Assembly (NCBI RefSeq): GCF_018831085.1 | Contig: NZ_JAGPNM010000007.1 | Span: 125,579-189,578, forward strand | Direction of reading: 5' to 3' | Length of the DNA stretch: 64,000 nucleotides | From: Rheinheimera oceanensis | Lineage (GTDB): Bacteria > Pseudomonadota > Gammaproteobacteria > Enterobacterales > Alteromonadaceae | Part shown: one piece after another, positions 9,884 through 18,244 of the stretch | Position numbering within the stretch: position 1 is the first letter of the stretch | How the letters are laid out: each line of letters starts with the position of its first letter | Translations under genes and position numbers: made by a program | The notes under the pieces: generated by a model | Told to the model about the DNA's origin: nothing | Databases searched by the model: none | The model's input: the letters and a program-made list of their open reading frames with translations, nothing else

Positions 9884-9961
9884 CCCCTGGGCTTAATTGC
9901 AGCAACCAACAGCTTGCTGTAGTTTGTATGCCAGGCAGAAAAATAACGATATGGCCATTGT

Positions 9962-10846
9962 ATGTTTGAAACCCTGACTCAGATTGGTTTACCCGTAGCG
10001 CTGATACTGATTATGGCCGGTGTTGGCTTAAGTTTAACACCGGCAGATTTTCAGCGGGTGTTTCGCCAGCCGCGCGGTTTTTTACTGGGTGCCTTTGCCC
10101 AGATGCTGTTGCTGCCGCTGGTTGCGGTGGCGCTTATTGCGCTGTTTAAGCTGGAAGGCGAGTTAGCAATAGGTTTATTTATTCTGGCGTTATGCCCGGG
10201 TGGTACTACATCGAACCTGTACAGCTATTTATGTAAAGCCGATGTGGGTTTGTCGGTGTCGCTAACAGCTGTAATTAGTTTTATTACCCCTATTACTATT
10301 CCGTTGCTGGGTGCCTGGGCGATAGGTTATTACAGTGATGCCAAATCAATACTTAGCCTGCCGGTGTTAAGTACCTGGTTTAAGCTGATGATTATCACCG
10401 TATTGCCAGTGTTGCTGGGGATGGCGCTGCGGGCGAAATGGCCAATGTTTGCCCGCAGGGCTGAGCCGCTAATCAGCAAGTTTTCTGTGCTGGTACTGGC
10501 GCTGCTGATTGTATCTATTGCACTGGATTTAGGCGATGCGCTTTGGGTTTATCTGGCTAAAGCAGGCCCGGCCGCGTTAACGCTAAACCTGCTGACAATG
10601 CTGCTGGGGTATCTGCTGGGTAATTACCTGTTGCACAGTGAAGCTCAGGCGCGCACGGTTTGTCTGGAAGTAGGGTTGCAAAATGGTACTTTAGCCCTGC
10701 TGGTAACCACCGGCATTTTACAAAACCAGCCTATGTCGGTAGCGCCCAGTGTATACAGCTTACTAATGTTTATCAGTGCCACCTTGTTTACCTTGCTGGT
10801 GCTGCGTAAAGACCAACGCATTGCCGCGGCGATAAAAGACAGATGA
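9962..10846 (+). CDS. Bile acid:sodium symporter family (BASS) transporter
   Basis: A 294-residue membrane protein of the BASS family, which moves organic anions with sodium. About nine to ten hydrophobic segments are visible. The block ALCPGGTTSNLYSYLCKAD (about residues 76-94) and EVGLQNGTLALLVT near residue 238 are the two family signatures that line the sodium sites. Substrates in bacterial members include pantoate and other small acids, and none can be named here. It stands alone between the VWA gene and the EAL-HDOD gene. Confidence 0.88.
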   Translation: MFETLTQIGLPVALILIMAGVGLSLTPADFQRVFRQPRGFLLGAFAQMLLLPLVAVALIALFKLEGELAIGLFILALCPGGTTSNLYSYLCKADVGLSVSLTAVISFITPITIPLLGAWAIGYYSDAKSILSLPVLSTWFKLMIITVLPVLLGMALRAKWPMFARRAEPLISKFSVLVLALLIVSIALDLGDALWVYLAKAGPAALTLNLLTMLLGYLLGNYLLHSEAQARTVCLEVGLQNGTLALLVTTGILQNQPMSVAPSVYSLLMFISATLFTLLVLRKDQRIAAAIKDR

Positions 10847-10918
10847 ACTAGACAGCTTGCAGTACTGGCTTTATATTGGCCGGTACCAACTGTAACTGTT
10901 TAGCTGTAAGGACAGTAC

Positions 10919-12154
10919 GTGAGTCAACAACCTCAAACTATAATTAACGGCAAAGATTTACAAAGCCTGTTTGCAGCCCAGCCTATTTTTGATCGCAATA
11001 AACAACGCTATGCCGTGGAACTGCTGTATCGCAGTGACACCGGCGTTACTGCGCTTGAACTGGGTGATGTAAAAGCCACCACTGAATTGCTGTATAATCT
11101 GTGCAGCGGTATTACCGAGCAAATTGAGCAGTACCGTGCACCGGTATTTATCAATGTCTGTTCCCGGTTTTTGTTATCGCGCAGTTTCCTGCCGCTTGAG
11201 CCGTCACAAGTGGTTATCGAGCTGATTGAACGCATTGAGCCGACCCCGGAATTTATTGCTGCTGTGGCCAGTTTTAAGCAACAGGGCTTTCGTTTCGCCC
11301 TGGACGATTTTGAGTTCAGCGAGCCCTGGCTGCCTTTGCTGGAGCTGGCTGATATTATCAAGATAGATGTGCTAAACAGCAGCCTGGCCGAAATAGAGCG
11401 TTATAAAGCGCAGTACAGCAGGCCGGGGCTGATTTGGCTGGCAGAAAAAGTTGAAACCGAACAACAGTTTGCTGCCTTTAAAGCGTTGGGCTGCGAGTTA
11501 TTTCAGGGCTATTTTTTAGCAAAACCTTTATTGATCGCCGGTAAAAAAATTGAACCCAGCGTGCTGCGGCTGGCAGAAATTATTGGTTGTCTGTTTGCCG
11601 ACGAACCGGATATTAATCAGCTGGTTTTATTGTTGCAGGACGAGCCGGCAATAGTGATGGGCATGCTGAAAATTGTGAATAGCCCGTTGTACCGTAAAAC
11701 CCGCGAAGTGAGCTCGGTTAAAGAAATGGTAACCCGGCTTGGGCTGGAACTTACCCGTAAATGGGTGTTGATGTATGCCGTGCTTAACAATACCGCACCA
11801 ACAGCGGCAATAACGGTATTAACCCGTGCTTATACCGCACAGCGTATTGCCAAACTGTGGCAGCTTAGTAACGATCAATGCCATCAGTATTTTCTCGCTG
11901 CGCTGATTTCCGGTTCTGATATGTTGTTTGGTGTAGAGTCGGATCGCTTTCTACAGCATTTAAATATTAACCCGGATATACAACAGGCCATCAGTTGTAA
12001 CAGCGGCCGTATGGCAGAGGCATTGGCCATAGTGTGCAATATTGAGCGTGGTTACGCATTAAAATTAGCCGCCAGTGCTGCCGAGCTACCCTATATCAGC
12101 TGCTATAACCAGGAACTGGCCGACGTACAAAAACGGCTGGCGCTGGTATTGTAA
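10919..12154 (+). CDS. EAL-HDOD domain protein (YuxH/CdgJ-type)
   Basis: A 411-residue protein with an EAL-like domain (about residues 12-200) and an HDOD domain (about 205-400). The EAL signature appears as ELLYR, keeping the metal-binding Glu and the Arg. DDFEFSE replaces the DDFGTG loop, losing the conserved Gly, and EKVET replaces EGVET; QGYF is kept. Some CdgJ-type proteins still act on c-di-GMP, while others only bind it or signal through HDOD, so enzymatic activity is uncertain. The GTG start has a weak AAGGACAG upstream. This is one of two c-di-GMP-related items in the window, the other being the riboswitch at 49336. Confidence 0.85.
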   Translation: MSQQPQTIINGKDLQSLFAAQPIFDRNKQRYAVELLYRSDTGVTALELGDVKATTELLYNLCSGITEQIEQYRAPVFINVCSRFLLSRSFLPLEPSQVVIELIERIEPTPEFIAAVASFKQQGFRFALDDFEFSEPWLPLLELADIIKIDVLNSSLAEIERYKAQYSRPGLIWLAEKVETEQQFAAFKALGCELFQGYFLAKPLLIAGKKIEPSVLRLAEIIGCLFADEPDINQLVLLLQDEPAIVMGMLKIVNSPLYRKTREVSSVKEMVTRLGLELTRKWVLMYAVLNNTAPTAAITVLTRAYTAQRIAKLWQLSNDQCHQYFLAALISGSDMLFGVESDRFLQHLNINPDIQQAISCNSGRMAEALAIVCNIERGYALKLAASAAELPYISCYNQELADVQKRLALVL

Positions 12155-12358
12155 CCGGCTAATGCAAGTTACATAAATTTATCCAACATAAAATGCTTGA
12201 TTTACATTCCTTTGGCAGAATAAACTCTCGCTCCCACGCAAGGGGCTAACCGCAAGTTGGTAACACCGCGAATTTAAGCCGTCACTCAGTACGCTATTTA
12301 TAGATAAGCCGTTATTGGCAAAACCGGGTGCCGTATTAATCAAAGATGAGATGTAGTT

Positions 12359-13288
12359 GTGAATAAAAAAATCATGGGGCTGGCCGCTGTATTTTTAGTG
12401 ACTGCGGCAGTGTTTGGCGCCTACCAGTTTATTACCCGCATGCCACTGGGTAGCAGTGTTGCGCCGGGTACGCAGATTGATGAATTAAACGGCGTGGGCA
12501 TTTACTACAATGGCGGGGTAAATCAATCGCATGGCAGAAATTTAACCGCTTCCGGTTACAATCTTGGCATCAAATACCAGTGTATTGAGTTTGTAAAACG
12601 TTATTACTATGAAAGGTTTGGCCATCAGATGCCGGACTCATACGGGCACGCCAAAACATTTTTTGACCAAACCCTGCCAGATGGAGCTTTAAATAAACAG
12701 CGCGCTTTGCTGCAATACCATAACGGCAGCAATACCATGCCAGCACCGGATGACATTATTGTGTATGCCCCGTCGCTGTTTAATCCCTATGGCCATGTGG
12801 CCATTGTAGCCCAGGTAAATCCGTACGCTGTTGTTATAGCACAGCAAAATGCCGGGCCGGTTTATTCGTCCCGTGAGGCCATACCCCTTAGCTTGCAAGA
12901 TAACCGCTACCGGCTTGGTAGTGGCCGTGTATTGGGCTGGTTGCGCTTGCCGCATCAGCTTAACCAGGCGTTGCAACATAGCCCGGTAGCCGGCATTTTT
13001 AACCCGGATGCCAACTTTGTGTATCGTGATATGGTCGGCGGCCCTTATTTTGATGAGTGGTATCTTGATGGTGATCTGGTTAATGGCACAAACCTCAGAT
13101 TACAACGGGAGGGCAAATCCGGCAGTTTAGCCATGCCGGTAGTCATAACCTGTGAGTCACGCACGTTAACTGTCAGCGGTGATGGGCTGGTGTTTGGCCA
13201 TATGGCAATATCTGCAGCAGAAGCACAAAATTATCTTACTGCCGATATTGCGGCTGCCGTTATTGATAATGCCTGCGTAAACCACTAA
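12359..13288 (+). CDS. Membrane-anchored CHAP-domain amidase/peptidase
   Basis: A 309-residue protein with an N-terminal membrane anchor (residues 5-25) and a CHAP cysteine-peptidase fold. The likely nucleophile is Cys75 in YQCIEFVKRYY, and the likely His is residue 146 in YGHVAIV, with QQNAG supplying the polar third residue. The pattern resembles the amidase half of glutathionylspermidine synthetase/amidase as well as murein hydrolases, so the substrate could be a peptidoglycan cross-link or a glutathionyl-polyamine. The 110-residue C-terminal part is unrecognised. GTG start; the preceding 204 bp carry short hairpins but no motif I can name. Confidence 0.75.
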   Translation: MNKKIMGLAAVFLVTAAVFGAYQFITRMPLGSSVAPGTQIDELNGVGIYYNGGVNQSHGRNLTASGYNLGIKYQCIEFVKRYYYERFGHQMPDSYGHAKTFFDQTLPDGALNKQRALLQYHNGSNTMPAPDDIIVYAPSLFNPYGHVAIVAQVNPYAVVIAQQNAGPVYSSREAIPLSLQDNRYRLGSGRVLGWLRLPHQLNQALQHSPVAGIFNPDANFVYRDMVGGPYFDEWYLDGDLVNGTNLRLQREGKSGSLAMPVVITCESRTLTVSGDGLVFGHMAISAAEAQNYLTADIAAAVIDNACVNH

Positions 13289-13328
13289 CAGTGGCTAGTA
13301 CAACAAAGTAACTATATTGGGATCAGAT

Positions 13329-14024
13329 ATGAAAGCAATTGCAGTCGTTAAATATTTATTCACCTTGGTTGGCTTCGCTATGCTGGCGGGCGCTTTTTTT
13401 GCCTACAACAGCACCAGCTCATTTTTAAAAGAAGCCGCAGTGGCAGACGGTATGGTTGTTGAGCTGCTGGCTTCCCGCTCTGATAATTCAATTACGTACC
13501 GGCCAGTAGTGCAGTTTATGTCTGAACAAGGCCAGCTGATTGAATTTGTGTCAGCTACCGGTAGCAACCCGGCCAGTTATTCTCAAGGTGAGCAGGTAGA
13601 GGTGTTGTACCTGCCAACCCGGCCGTCAGATGCAAAAATTAATGGTTTCTTTTCACTGTGGGGCGTGGCGATAATTCTGGCGGCTATAGGTGCCGTGTTC
13701 TTTATTATTGGCGTCGGCATTATCGCATTTCTCAGCTTAAAAGGCCGGCAAGACGAAATGTTAAAATCCAGTGGTATGGCAATAAAAACTCAGTACCAGG
13801 GGGTTGAGCAGAATACGGCGTTGTCTGTTAACGGCAGGCATCCATTTCGGGTGCTAACACAATGGCAAAACCCGGCCACGTCTGACATACACATTTTTAA
13901 AAGCAATAATTTGTGGTTTGACCCGTCTGCTTATATTAAACAGGACACGATCAGAGTATTTATCGCCCAAGACAACCCGGCAAAGTACTACGTTGATTTA
14001 TCGTTTTTGCCGAAGCTGAAATAA
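13329..14024 (+). CDS. DUF3592-type membrane protein
   Basis: A 231-residue protein with two membrane segments (about residues 9-28 and 112-138) enclosing an extracytoplasmic domain, then a cytoplasmic or periplasmic C-terminal domain. The region AVADGMVVELLAS...YRPVVQFMSEQG and the YLPTRPSDAKING stretch are typical of DUF3592. Function of the family is unknown. The ATG at 13329 is preferred over an upstream TTG because a GGGA lies just before it. It is followed after 8 bp by another small exported protein, so the two are likely one transcript. Confidence 0.72.
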   Translation: MKAIAVVKYLFTLVGFAMLAGAFFAYNSTSSFLKEAAVADGMVVELLASRSDNSITYRPVVQFMSEQGQLIEFVSATGSNPASYSQGEQVEVLYLPTRPSDAKINGFFSLWGVAIILAAIGAVFFIIGVGIIAFLSLKGRQDEMLKSSGMAIKTQYQGVEQNTALSVNGRHPFRVLTQWQNPATSDIHIFKSNNLWFDPSAYIKQDTIRVFIAQDNPAKYYVDLSFLPKLK

Positions 14025-14032
14025 GAGGCACT

Positions 14033-14548
14033 ATGCGGCGGCTTCTTTGTCTATTTCTGTCACTGATAAGTCCTGCCCTGTTGGCTTATGAGCCTGCGTC
14101 TTTGTGCAGTGCTGATGAACAGGTTATTTTCGCTTGTGAAGTAAAGCACAAGCTGTTGTCTGTATGCGCATCTGCGGATGTCAGCCACACCAGCGGCTAT
14201 ATGCAATACCGTTTTGGGCAACCGGACAAGATTGAACTTACTTACCCTGCAACAAAAGTAGCGCCGCAGGGCAGGTTTTTTCTGTCTAGCGCCGGATTCT
14301 CTGGCGGTGGGGCAAATATTATTCGTTTTAATAATTCCGGTTATGAATACCTGGTTTTTGATCTTATGCGAAGAACCAATTTCACACCGGGCGAGCCGCA
14401 CGATGCCGAGTTTCATGCCGGTATTGTTACACGCCGTCACGGCAAAATAACCTCAACCCGGTCGTGTGACAATAACAATGCCAGTATCCGTGCCGTTGCG
14501 TTTGATGTGTTGGAAACAGAAGAGTTTGATTATAACGTGATCCCATAA
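14033..14548 (+). CDS. Small exported protein of unknown function
   Basis: A 171-residue protein with a clear signal peptide ending near LLAYEP (residue 18). The mature part has five cysteines that could form disulfides and is rich in beta-type sequence. Blocks such as FFLSSAGFSGGGANIIRF and YEYLVFDLM recur in uncharacterised periplasmic proteins of related bacteria, as far as I recall. I cannot name a function. It follows the DUF3592 gene by 8 bp. The 152 bp downstream of it hold no feature I recognise. Confidence 0.65.
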   Translation: MRRLLCLFLSLISPALLAYEPASLCSADEQVIFACEVKHKLLSVCASADVSHTSGYMQYRFGQPDKIELTYPATKVAPQGRFFLSSAGFSGGGANIIRFNNSGYEYLVFDLMRRTNFTPGEPHDAEFHAGIVTRRHGKITSTRSCDNNNASIRAVAFDVLETEEFDYNVIP

Positions 14549-14700
14549 AAGCAGGCTTGTGTTATACCAGCTTCAAAACAAGGATAGACAAAGTTGAGCG
14601 TGACTATGGTGTTTAACACGCGTGGGTACAAACGCACCATGCAGATGCAGGGTACAACAAGTTACCAGCCCGGGTGCAGTGCGTTAAAAGGCCGTAAAAA

Positions 14701-15393
14701 TTGAAGCTGGTGCTATTACCCGGGATGGATGGAACCGGAATATTGTTTGGCCCGCTGCTGGCGAATATTCAGGGCATAGAGGCAATAGTTTTACCGCTAC
14801 CAAACGAGGGCGCGCAAGATTATAAATCTCTGGCAGAGTGCATATTAACACGTCTTCCGGATGAGGATTTTATTCTCGTTGCCGAGTCATTCTCCGGCGG
14901 TATTGCCGCATTGCTATCTCAGCTGGCAGTACCGCATTTAAAAGGCATCATCTTCGTTGCTTCATTCTTATCAGCACCGAAAAAGTTGCTGGCGCACTTT
15001 GCGTCGTTGTTACCAATACGCCAATTAGCCCATCTGCCGCTGTCAGGCATTGTCTATAGGTTGCTCTTTCTGGGAAAAGGCGCCGGCAATAAAGAAATCG
15101 AATTGTTCAAAACTGTGATAGATGCCGTTCCCACCAGGGCGCTTCAGTTGAGGCTAAAAGTCATCGCCCAGACAAAATACGACGGCTTTAAGTCGTCTGT
15201 TCCTGCTGTATATATTGGCGCTGCACACGATATGTTGGTAAATCCGCAGAAAAGGCTGGAATTTGTTCAGGCCTACAGCGACATTACATTTGCGCAGCTT
15301 GACGGCCCTCATTTTATTCTTCAGGCTAAAGCCAAAGAGGGGGCGACAGCCATTATAGAGGCTGTACGCCTTTTAGCCGGTAAAGTAGCATAA
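14701..15393 (+). CDS. Alpha/beta-fold hydrolase
   Basis: A 230-residue alpha/beta hydrolase. The first strand is LVLLPGMDGTG, with the oxyanion-type turn, and the nucleophile elbow is AESFSGG, giving Ser at about residue 63. The likely acid is in GAAHDMLV and the His in DGPHFILQ near residue 202. The lid between the core strands is short. The start is taken as the TTG at 14701, because a later ATG would remove the first strand; no strong ribosome binding site is visible, so the start is uncertain. Codon use is slightly plainer than in neighbouring core genes. The substrate is unknown. Confidence 0.78.
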   Translation: MKLVLLPGMDGTGILFGPLLANIQGIEAIVLPLPNEGAQDYKSLAECILTRLPDEDFILVAESFSGGIAALLSQLAVPHLKGIIFVASFLSAPKKLLAHFASLLPIRQLAHLPLSGIVYRLLFLGKGAGNKEIELFKTVIDAVPTRALQLRLKVIAQTKYDGFKSSVPAVYIGAAHDMLVNPQKRLEFVQAYSDITFAQLDGPHFILQAKAKEGATAIIEAVRLLAGKVA

Positions 15394-15475
15394 AACATCG
15401 CAGCTTTAAGCATTGTTGTGCAGGGATGGATTAAACTACATCAGGCTGAATTGGAAGAAAACTGACGCTGTGCCA

Positions 15476-15501
15476 GAGCTGGCGGTGATGACGGCCAGCT
15501 C
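15476..15501. terminator. Hairpin between convergent genes
   Basis: A perfect 8-bp stem (GAGCTGGC/GCCAGCTC) with a ten-base loop between the hydrolase gene and the end of the J-domain operon. Neither side has a run of T, so it is at best a weak bidirectional terminator. Confidence 0.4.
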
Positions 15502-15502
15502 A

Positions 15503-16396
15503 TTAAAGTTCCAGGTATTGCGGCCAGCCGAGTAGCGGGTTGCTTAAGCCTTGTTTGCCTTCAAAAGCGTCAAGCTTTTCCGGCGAAGCATCGGTTTGCG
15601 CCATGGTTTTATACTCTTTGGCAAATTTTAAAGTTCGCAGCAGAGCCGGAATAAAATGCTGGCCTAAGTCAGCTCGTATCGCGTCGGCATTGGCTGCGGG
15701 CAGCTCTGCCAAAGTGGCTTCAGTTTGTAGTTGGAAAAAGGTGTCGTTAAACCAGTGCGGTTGCAGCTCAATACTACGGATGCGCTTTTTTAAATCCTGG
15801 CGTACTTTCTCACCGCCGGTAAGCGCACGGTAAAATACTATTTCGGCCAGTACTTCTTCCAGGCTGAAATGCTCAAATTCGTCAAAATGGCTGCGGGCAT
15901 AAAACTGCTGCTGCAGCAACTGCATTGACTGGTTGCGCCGGTGATCTCTCAGCGCCTGCTGGTACTGCGCCCAGCCGCTCCACTCTTCGGCATCTGGCGG
16001 TGTGGAAATACTTTGCAACAGTTGTTCTTCCACATCGCCGTACAGGGAGTTCTTACCGGTTTTTTTGCTAACGGTGCTGAGCATGCTCCAGCCTTTTTGA
16101 AATGGCTTTACCACGCCCTCCGGCGCCAGTAGCAGTGTTAGGGCACGCTGAGGGTCGTTATCGCTAAGTTCCTGCAACCCTAAGCTTACTACGCCGATAA
16201 TGTCGTGTGCGGCTTGTTCAAGCAGGTGCATTTTGTACTTATTGTAGAACTTATCGGCAAACTTTAAGCTCATCAGCACGGCTTTGCTTTTTATTTGCTG
16301 CAGCTCTGCAGAGCTGAGTTTATCGTCGGCTTGCGCCTTATCCAGTACCTGAGTTAAAAACGGGCCAAAACTGCTATCGCGTAGCATTAACTGCAT
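15503..16396 (-). CDS. Unknown helical protein, last gene of J-domain operon
   Basis: A 297-residue soluble protein with no recognised domain. It is predicted mostly helical by eye, with no signal peptide or membrane segment. Visible blocks include KADDKLSS-like acidic/basic helices at the N-terminus, a central QLLQQQFYARSHFDEFEHFSLEEV, and GWPQYLEL at the C-terminus. It begins 11 bp after the stop of the preceding gene, with the ATG at 16394-16396. The partners upstream are a 254-residue acidic protein, a 194-residue acidic-tailed protein and a stand-alone J-domain protein. A role in the same complex or stress response is an inference from operon structure only. Confidence 0.7.
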   Translation of the reverse strand: MQLMLRDSSFGPFLTQVLDKAQADDKLSSAELQQIKSKAVLMSLKFADKFYNKYKMHLLEQAAHDIIGVVSLGLQELSDNDPQRALTLLLAPEGVVKPFQKGWSMLSTVSKKTGKNSLYGDVEEQLLQSISTPPDAEEWSGWAQYQQALRDHRRNQSMQLLQQQFYARSHFDEFEHFSLEEVLAEIVFYRALTGGEKVRQDLKKRIRSIELQPHWFNDTFFQLQTEATLAELPAANADAIRADLGQHFIPALLRTLKFAKEYKTMAQTDASPEKLDAFEGKQGLSNPLLGWPQYLEL

Positions 16397-16407
16397 GACG
16401 TTATTCC

Positions 16408-17172
16408 TTAGTCGAGAAAACTGAACATATCGTCCACTTCGGCATATTCGTCTGTGGCCTGGTTTTTCTCTTTTGCCTGCATCACCAGCTCGGTGGCAAA
16501 TTTACTGATAATACCTTCCCAGCCGGAGTTTTCGTTACGAATAAGTGCCTTAATGGCTTGCTCTACCTGCGGCGCTAACTGGCGTATTAAGGCAAGTAAA
16601 CTGCGAGGATCGTCAAAACCCAGGCCGTGAGCGTCTTCACTTATTTGCCGTTCGGTGTAGCTGAGCGCTTCTTCTAAATCTTCCTCTTCTTCGTGCAGGG
16701 TGTCGGCGTAAAAGTCTTCATCGGCAAATTGTTCGCCGCGGTAAATTTCAATAAACGGAATAGATAAGTAAAACAGCCCGGCAGGGTCTTCCGCTATGCA
16801 TTCTAAAATAGCAGCTTGCTTGTCTTCGTTATCCTGAGTGCGGATTAAATACGTTAAAAAATCAAAGGTATGCTGCTTGAGTTCTTCAGCATTGTTTTTG
16901 ATTTTTTCTTCCCAGTACAACGGCTGCTGGCAAACGATATCGCGAATACGCTCGGGTGTCATCAGCTCAGAAATAATAGAAGGGAACGAAATATCATGTT
17001 CGCTGTTAATCTGGGTAAGCGTAACAATATCTATATTTTCAATCACTTCTACCAGTTGCTCGTCGCTCATGGTGTTGGCAATCAGTTCAAATTTTTTGCT
17101 GGCTTGCTTTGGCTCTACCACAGCCAGTTGTTTAATTTCAGCTACGGCAATCTCAATTAAGTTGGTCGTCAT
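16408..17172 (-). CDS. Unknown acidic helical protein, third gene of J-domain operon
   Basis: A 254-residue, strongly acidic soluble protein, with helices predicted throughout and stretches such as ADTLHEEEEDLEEAL (about residue 155). The extreme C-terminus, YAEVDDMFSFLD, is a short acidic-aromatic motif of the kind that docks onto a partner. The start codon overlaps the stop of the preceding gene by one base (TAATG arrangement), which implies translational coupling. No family is recognised. It resembles a HEAT- or TPR-like repeat protein in composition, but I cannot see a clear repeat. Confidence 0.72.
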   Translation of the reverse strand: MTTNLIEIAVAEIKQLAVVEPKQASKKFELIANTMSDEQLVEVIENIDIVTLTQINSEHDISFPSIISELMTPERIRDIVCQQPLYWEEKIKNNAEELKQHTFDFLTYLIRTQDNEDKQAAILECIAEDPAGLFYLSIPFIEIYRGEQFADEDFYADTLHEEEEDLEEALSYTERQISEDAHGLGFDDPRSLLALIRQLAPQVEQAIKALIRNENSGWEGIISKFATELVMQAKEKNQATDEYAEVDDMFSFLD

Positions 17173-17756
17173 TAAGGTTTTTCTCCGTTAAAGCGAATGT
17201 CATCGTACTGATCGTCGTAACCTTCTTCGTCGCTGTCATCGTCATCACTACCGTAATCGTCACTGTCGTAGTCGCTGTGATAGTTGTCTGTTTCTCCGTC
17301 GTCATCAGTGTCGTAGCTTGGATCTTCGTTGTACGTTTCGCTACCGTTACGGCGTTTGGCGGTAATTTGGCCACCTTCAAGTAAAAACAGCACGGCACAG
17401 GCTTCAATTAACTGGGCTTCAGAATATGCACGAATGGCTTTTACCAGTTCAACGTCGGCGTTATTAAAGGCAACTGAGGTTTTAAACTCGTCCCAGAGCG
17501 GGGCTGTACTGCTACTTAACCATTGTTGCCAGCGCGTTTTGGCTGCTGGTGGAAACTTTACCCGGCCGTACAAGGCTACCGGTAAATACTCAGGCACGGA
17601 TTCAAGCATTTGTGGATCAGCCAGTAAAATGGCTTTCATCTTTGCGGTAAATTGCTCCAGCGCTTTGGGGGTATCCGGGTCCATATAGGATTCAATGTTT
17701 TCCAGCGCATCAGTTTGCAGGGCGCGAATACGCGCCATATTCAGTTTGTTTGCCAT
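17172..17756 (-). CDS. Unknown protein with Asp-rich C-terminal tail, second gene of J-domain operon
   Basis: A 194-residue protein in two parts. A helical head (about residues 1-135) contains [17 protein letters not shown] and a LLEGGQI strand. A disordered tail (about residues 140-190) consists almost only of Asp, Glu, Ser, Tyr and Gly, encoded by near-repetitive GAY triplets. The ATG at 17754-17756 is preferred because AACAGG precedes it; the frame is open 45 bp further upstream but into the J-domain gene. The acidic tail could bind basic proteins or metal ions, as an inference. The gene lies between the J-domain gene (23 bp gap) and the next gene (1-bp overlap). Confidence 0.72.
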   Translation of the reverse strand: MANKLNMARIRALQTDALENIESYMDPDTPKALEQFTAKMKAILLADPQMLESVPEYLPVALYGRVKFPPAAKTRWQQWLSSSTAPLWDEFKTSVAFNNADVELVKAIRAYSEAQLIEACAVLFLLEGGQITAKRRNGSETYNEDPSYDTDDDGETDNYHSDYDSDDYGSDDDDSDEEGYDDQYDDIRFNGEKP

Positions 17757-17779
17757 AACCTGTTCACGACCATGATGTT

Positions 17780-18064
17780 TTATGAATAGTACTGATCCCA
17801 CAGCTCCTGCATTGCAGCGGCGGGGTCGGTAACAATTACATTGTTAAAGTCTTTGATAAAAGCAGCTTTTTGTTTTGGATCCGATAACACCTCATAAGCG
17901 GCTTTTACCCGTTGCAACTGTGCAGCGGCCTGATCTTTTTCATCGTCAGTCAGGCCATGCAGTTTGTCCGGGTGATATTTATTGGCGAAGCGCTTATAGG
18001 CTTTTTTAATATCGTCATCGCTGGCATTGGTTTTTACACCAAGTACGCGAAAGTGGTTAATCAT
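17780..18064 (-). CDS. Stand-alone J-domain (DnaJ-like) co-chaperone
   Basis: A 94-residue protein consisting of a single J domain. The HPD triad that stimulates Hsp70 ATPase is in [10 protein letters not shown] (residues 32-34 region), flanked by helix II ([15 protein letters not shown]) and helix III ([16 protein letters not shown]). There is no glycine-rich region, zinc finger or membrane anchor, so it is a type III (class C) J-protein. It heads a four-gene operon whose other products are unknown, suggesting it recruits DnaK to one of them. Upstream are about 180 bp before the serine dehydratase terminator hairpin. Confidence 0.9.
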   Translation of the reverse strand: MINHFRVLGVKTNASDDDIKKAYKRFANKYHPDKLHGLTDDEKDQAAAQLQRVKAAYEVLSDPKQKAAFIKDFNNVIVTDPAAAMQELWDQYYS

Positions 18065-18206
18065 AAGAGTTCCTGCACAAGCAAAGCGGTATCAGTATAG
18101 GTTGTCTGTTAACAGCGATAAGATGGGTTAACAAACAGCCGGTAATAATAGCAGAACTGTGTTGCTTCACCTAGTGCTGTGCCGCAGCGATTTTGTCATT
18201 GTATGG

Positions 18207-18236
18207 CAACAGCCAGGCCATTGCAGCCTGGCTGTT
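18207..18236 (-). terminator. Hairpin after serine dehydratase
   Basis: A 12-bp stem (CAACAGCCAGGC with GCCTGGCTGTTG) and a seven-base loop, eight bases past the sdaA stop. There is no T run on the minus side, so it may slow or protect the transcript end rather than terminate strongly. Confidence 0.55.
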
Positions 18237-18244
18237 GAAAAGGC

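Noticed and set aside
12225..12310. Riboswitch before the CHAP gene
   Set aside because: Some pieces recall the c-di-AMP class, but the order and conserved GGGGGA-type blocks do not match.
17153..17407. Thr-rich frame opposite the acidic tail
   Set aside because: It is the frame-shifted shadow of repetitive GAY codons in the real gene.
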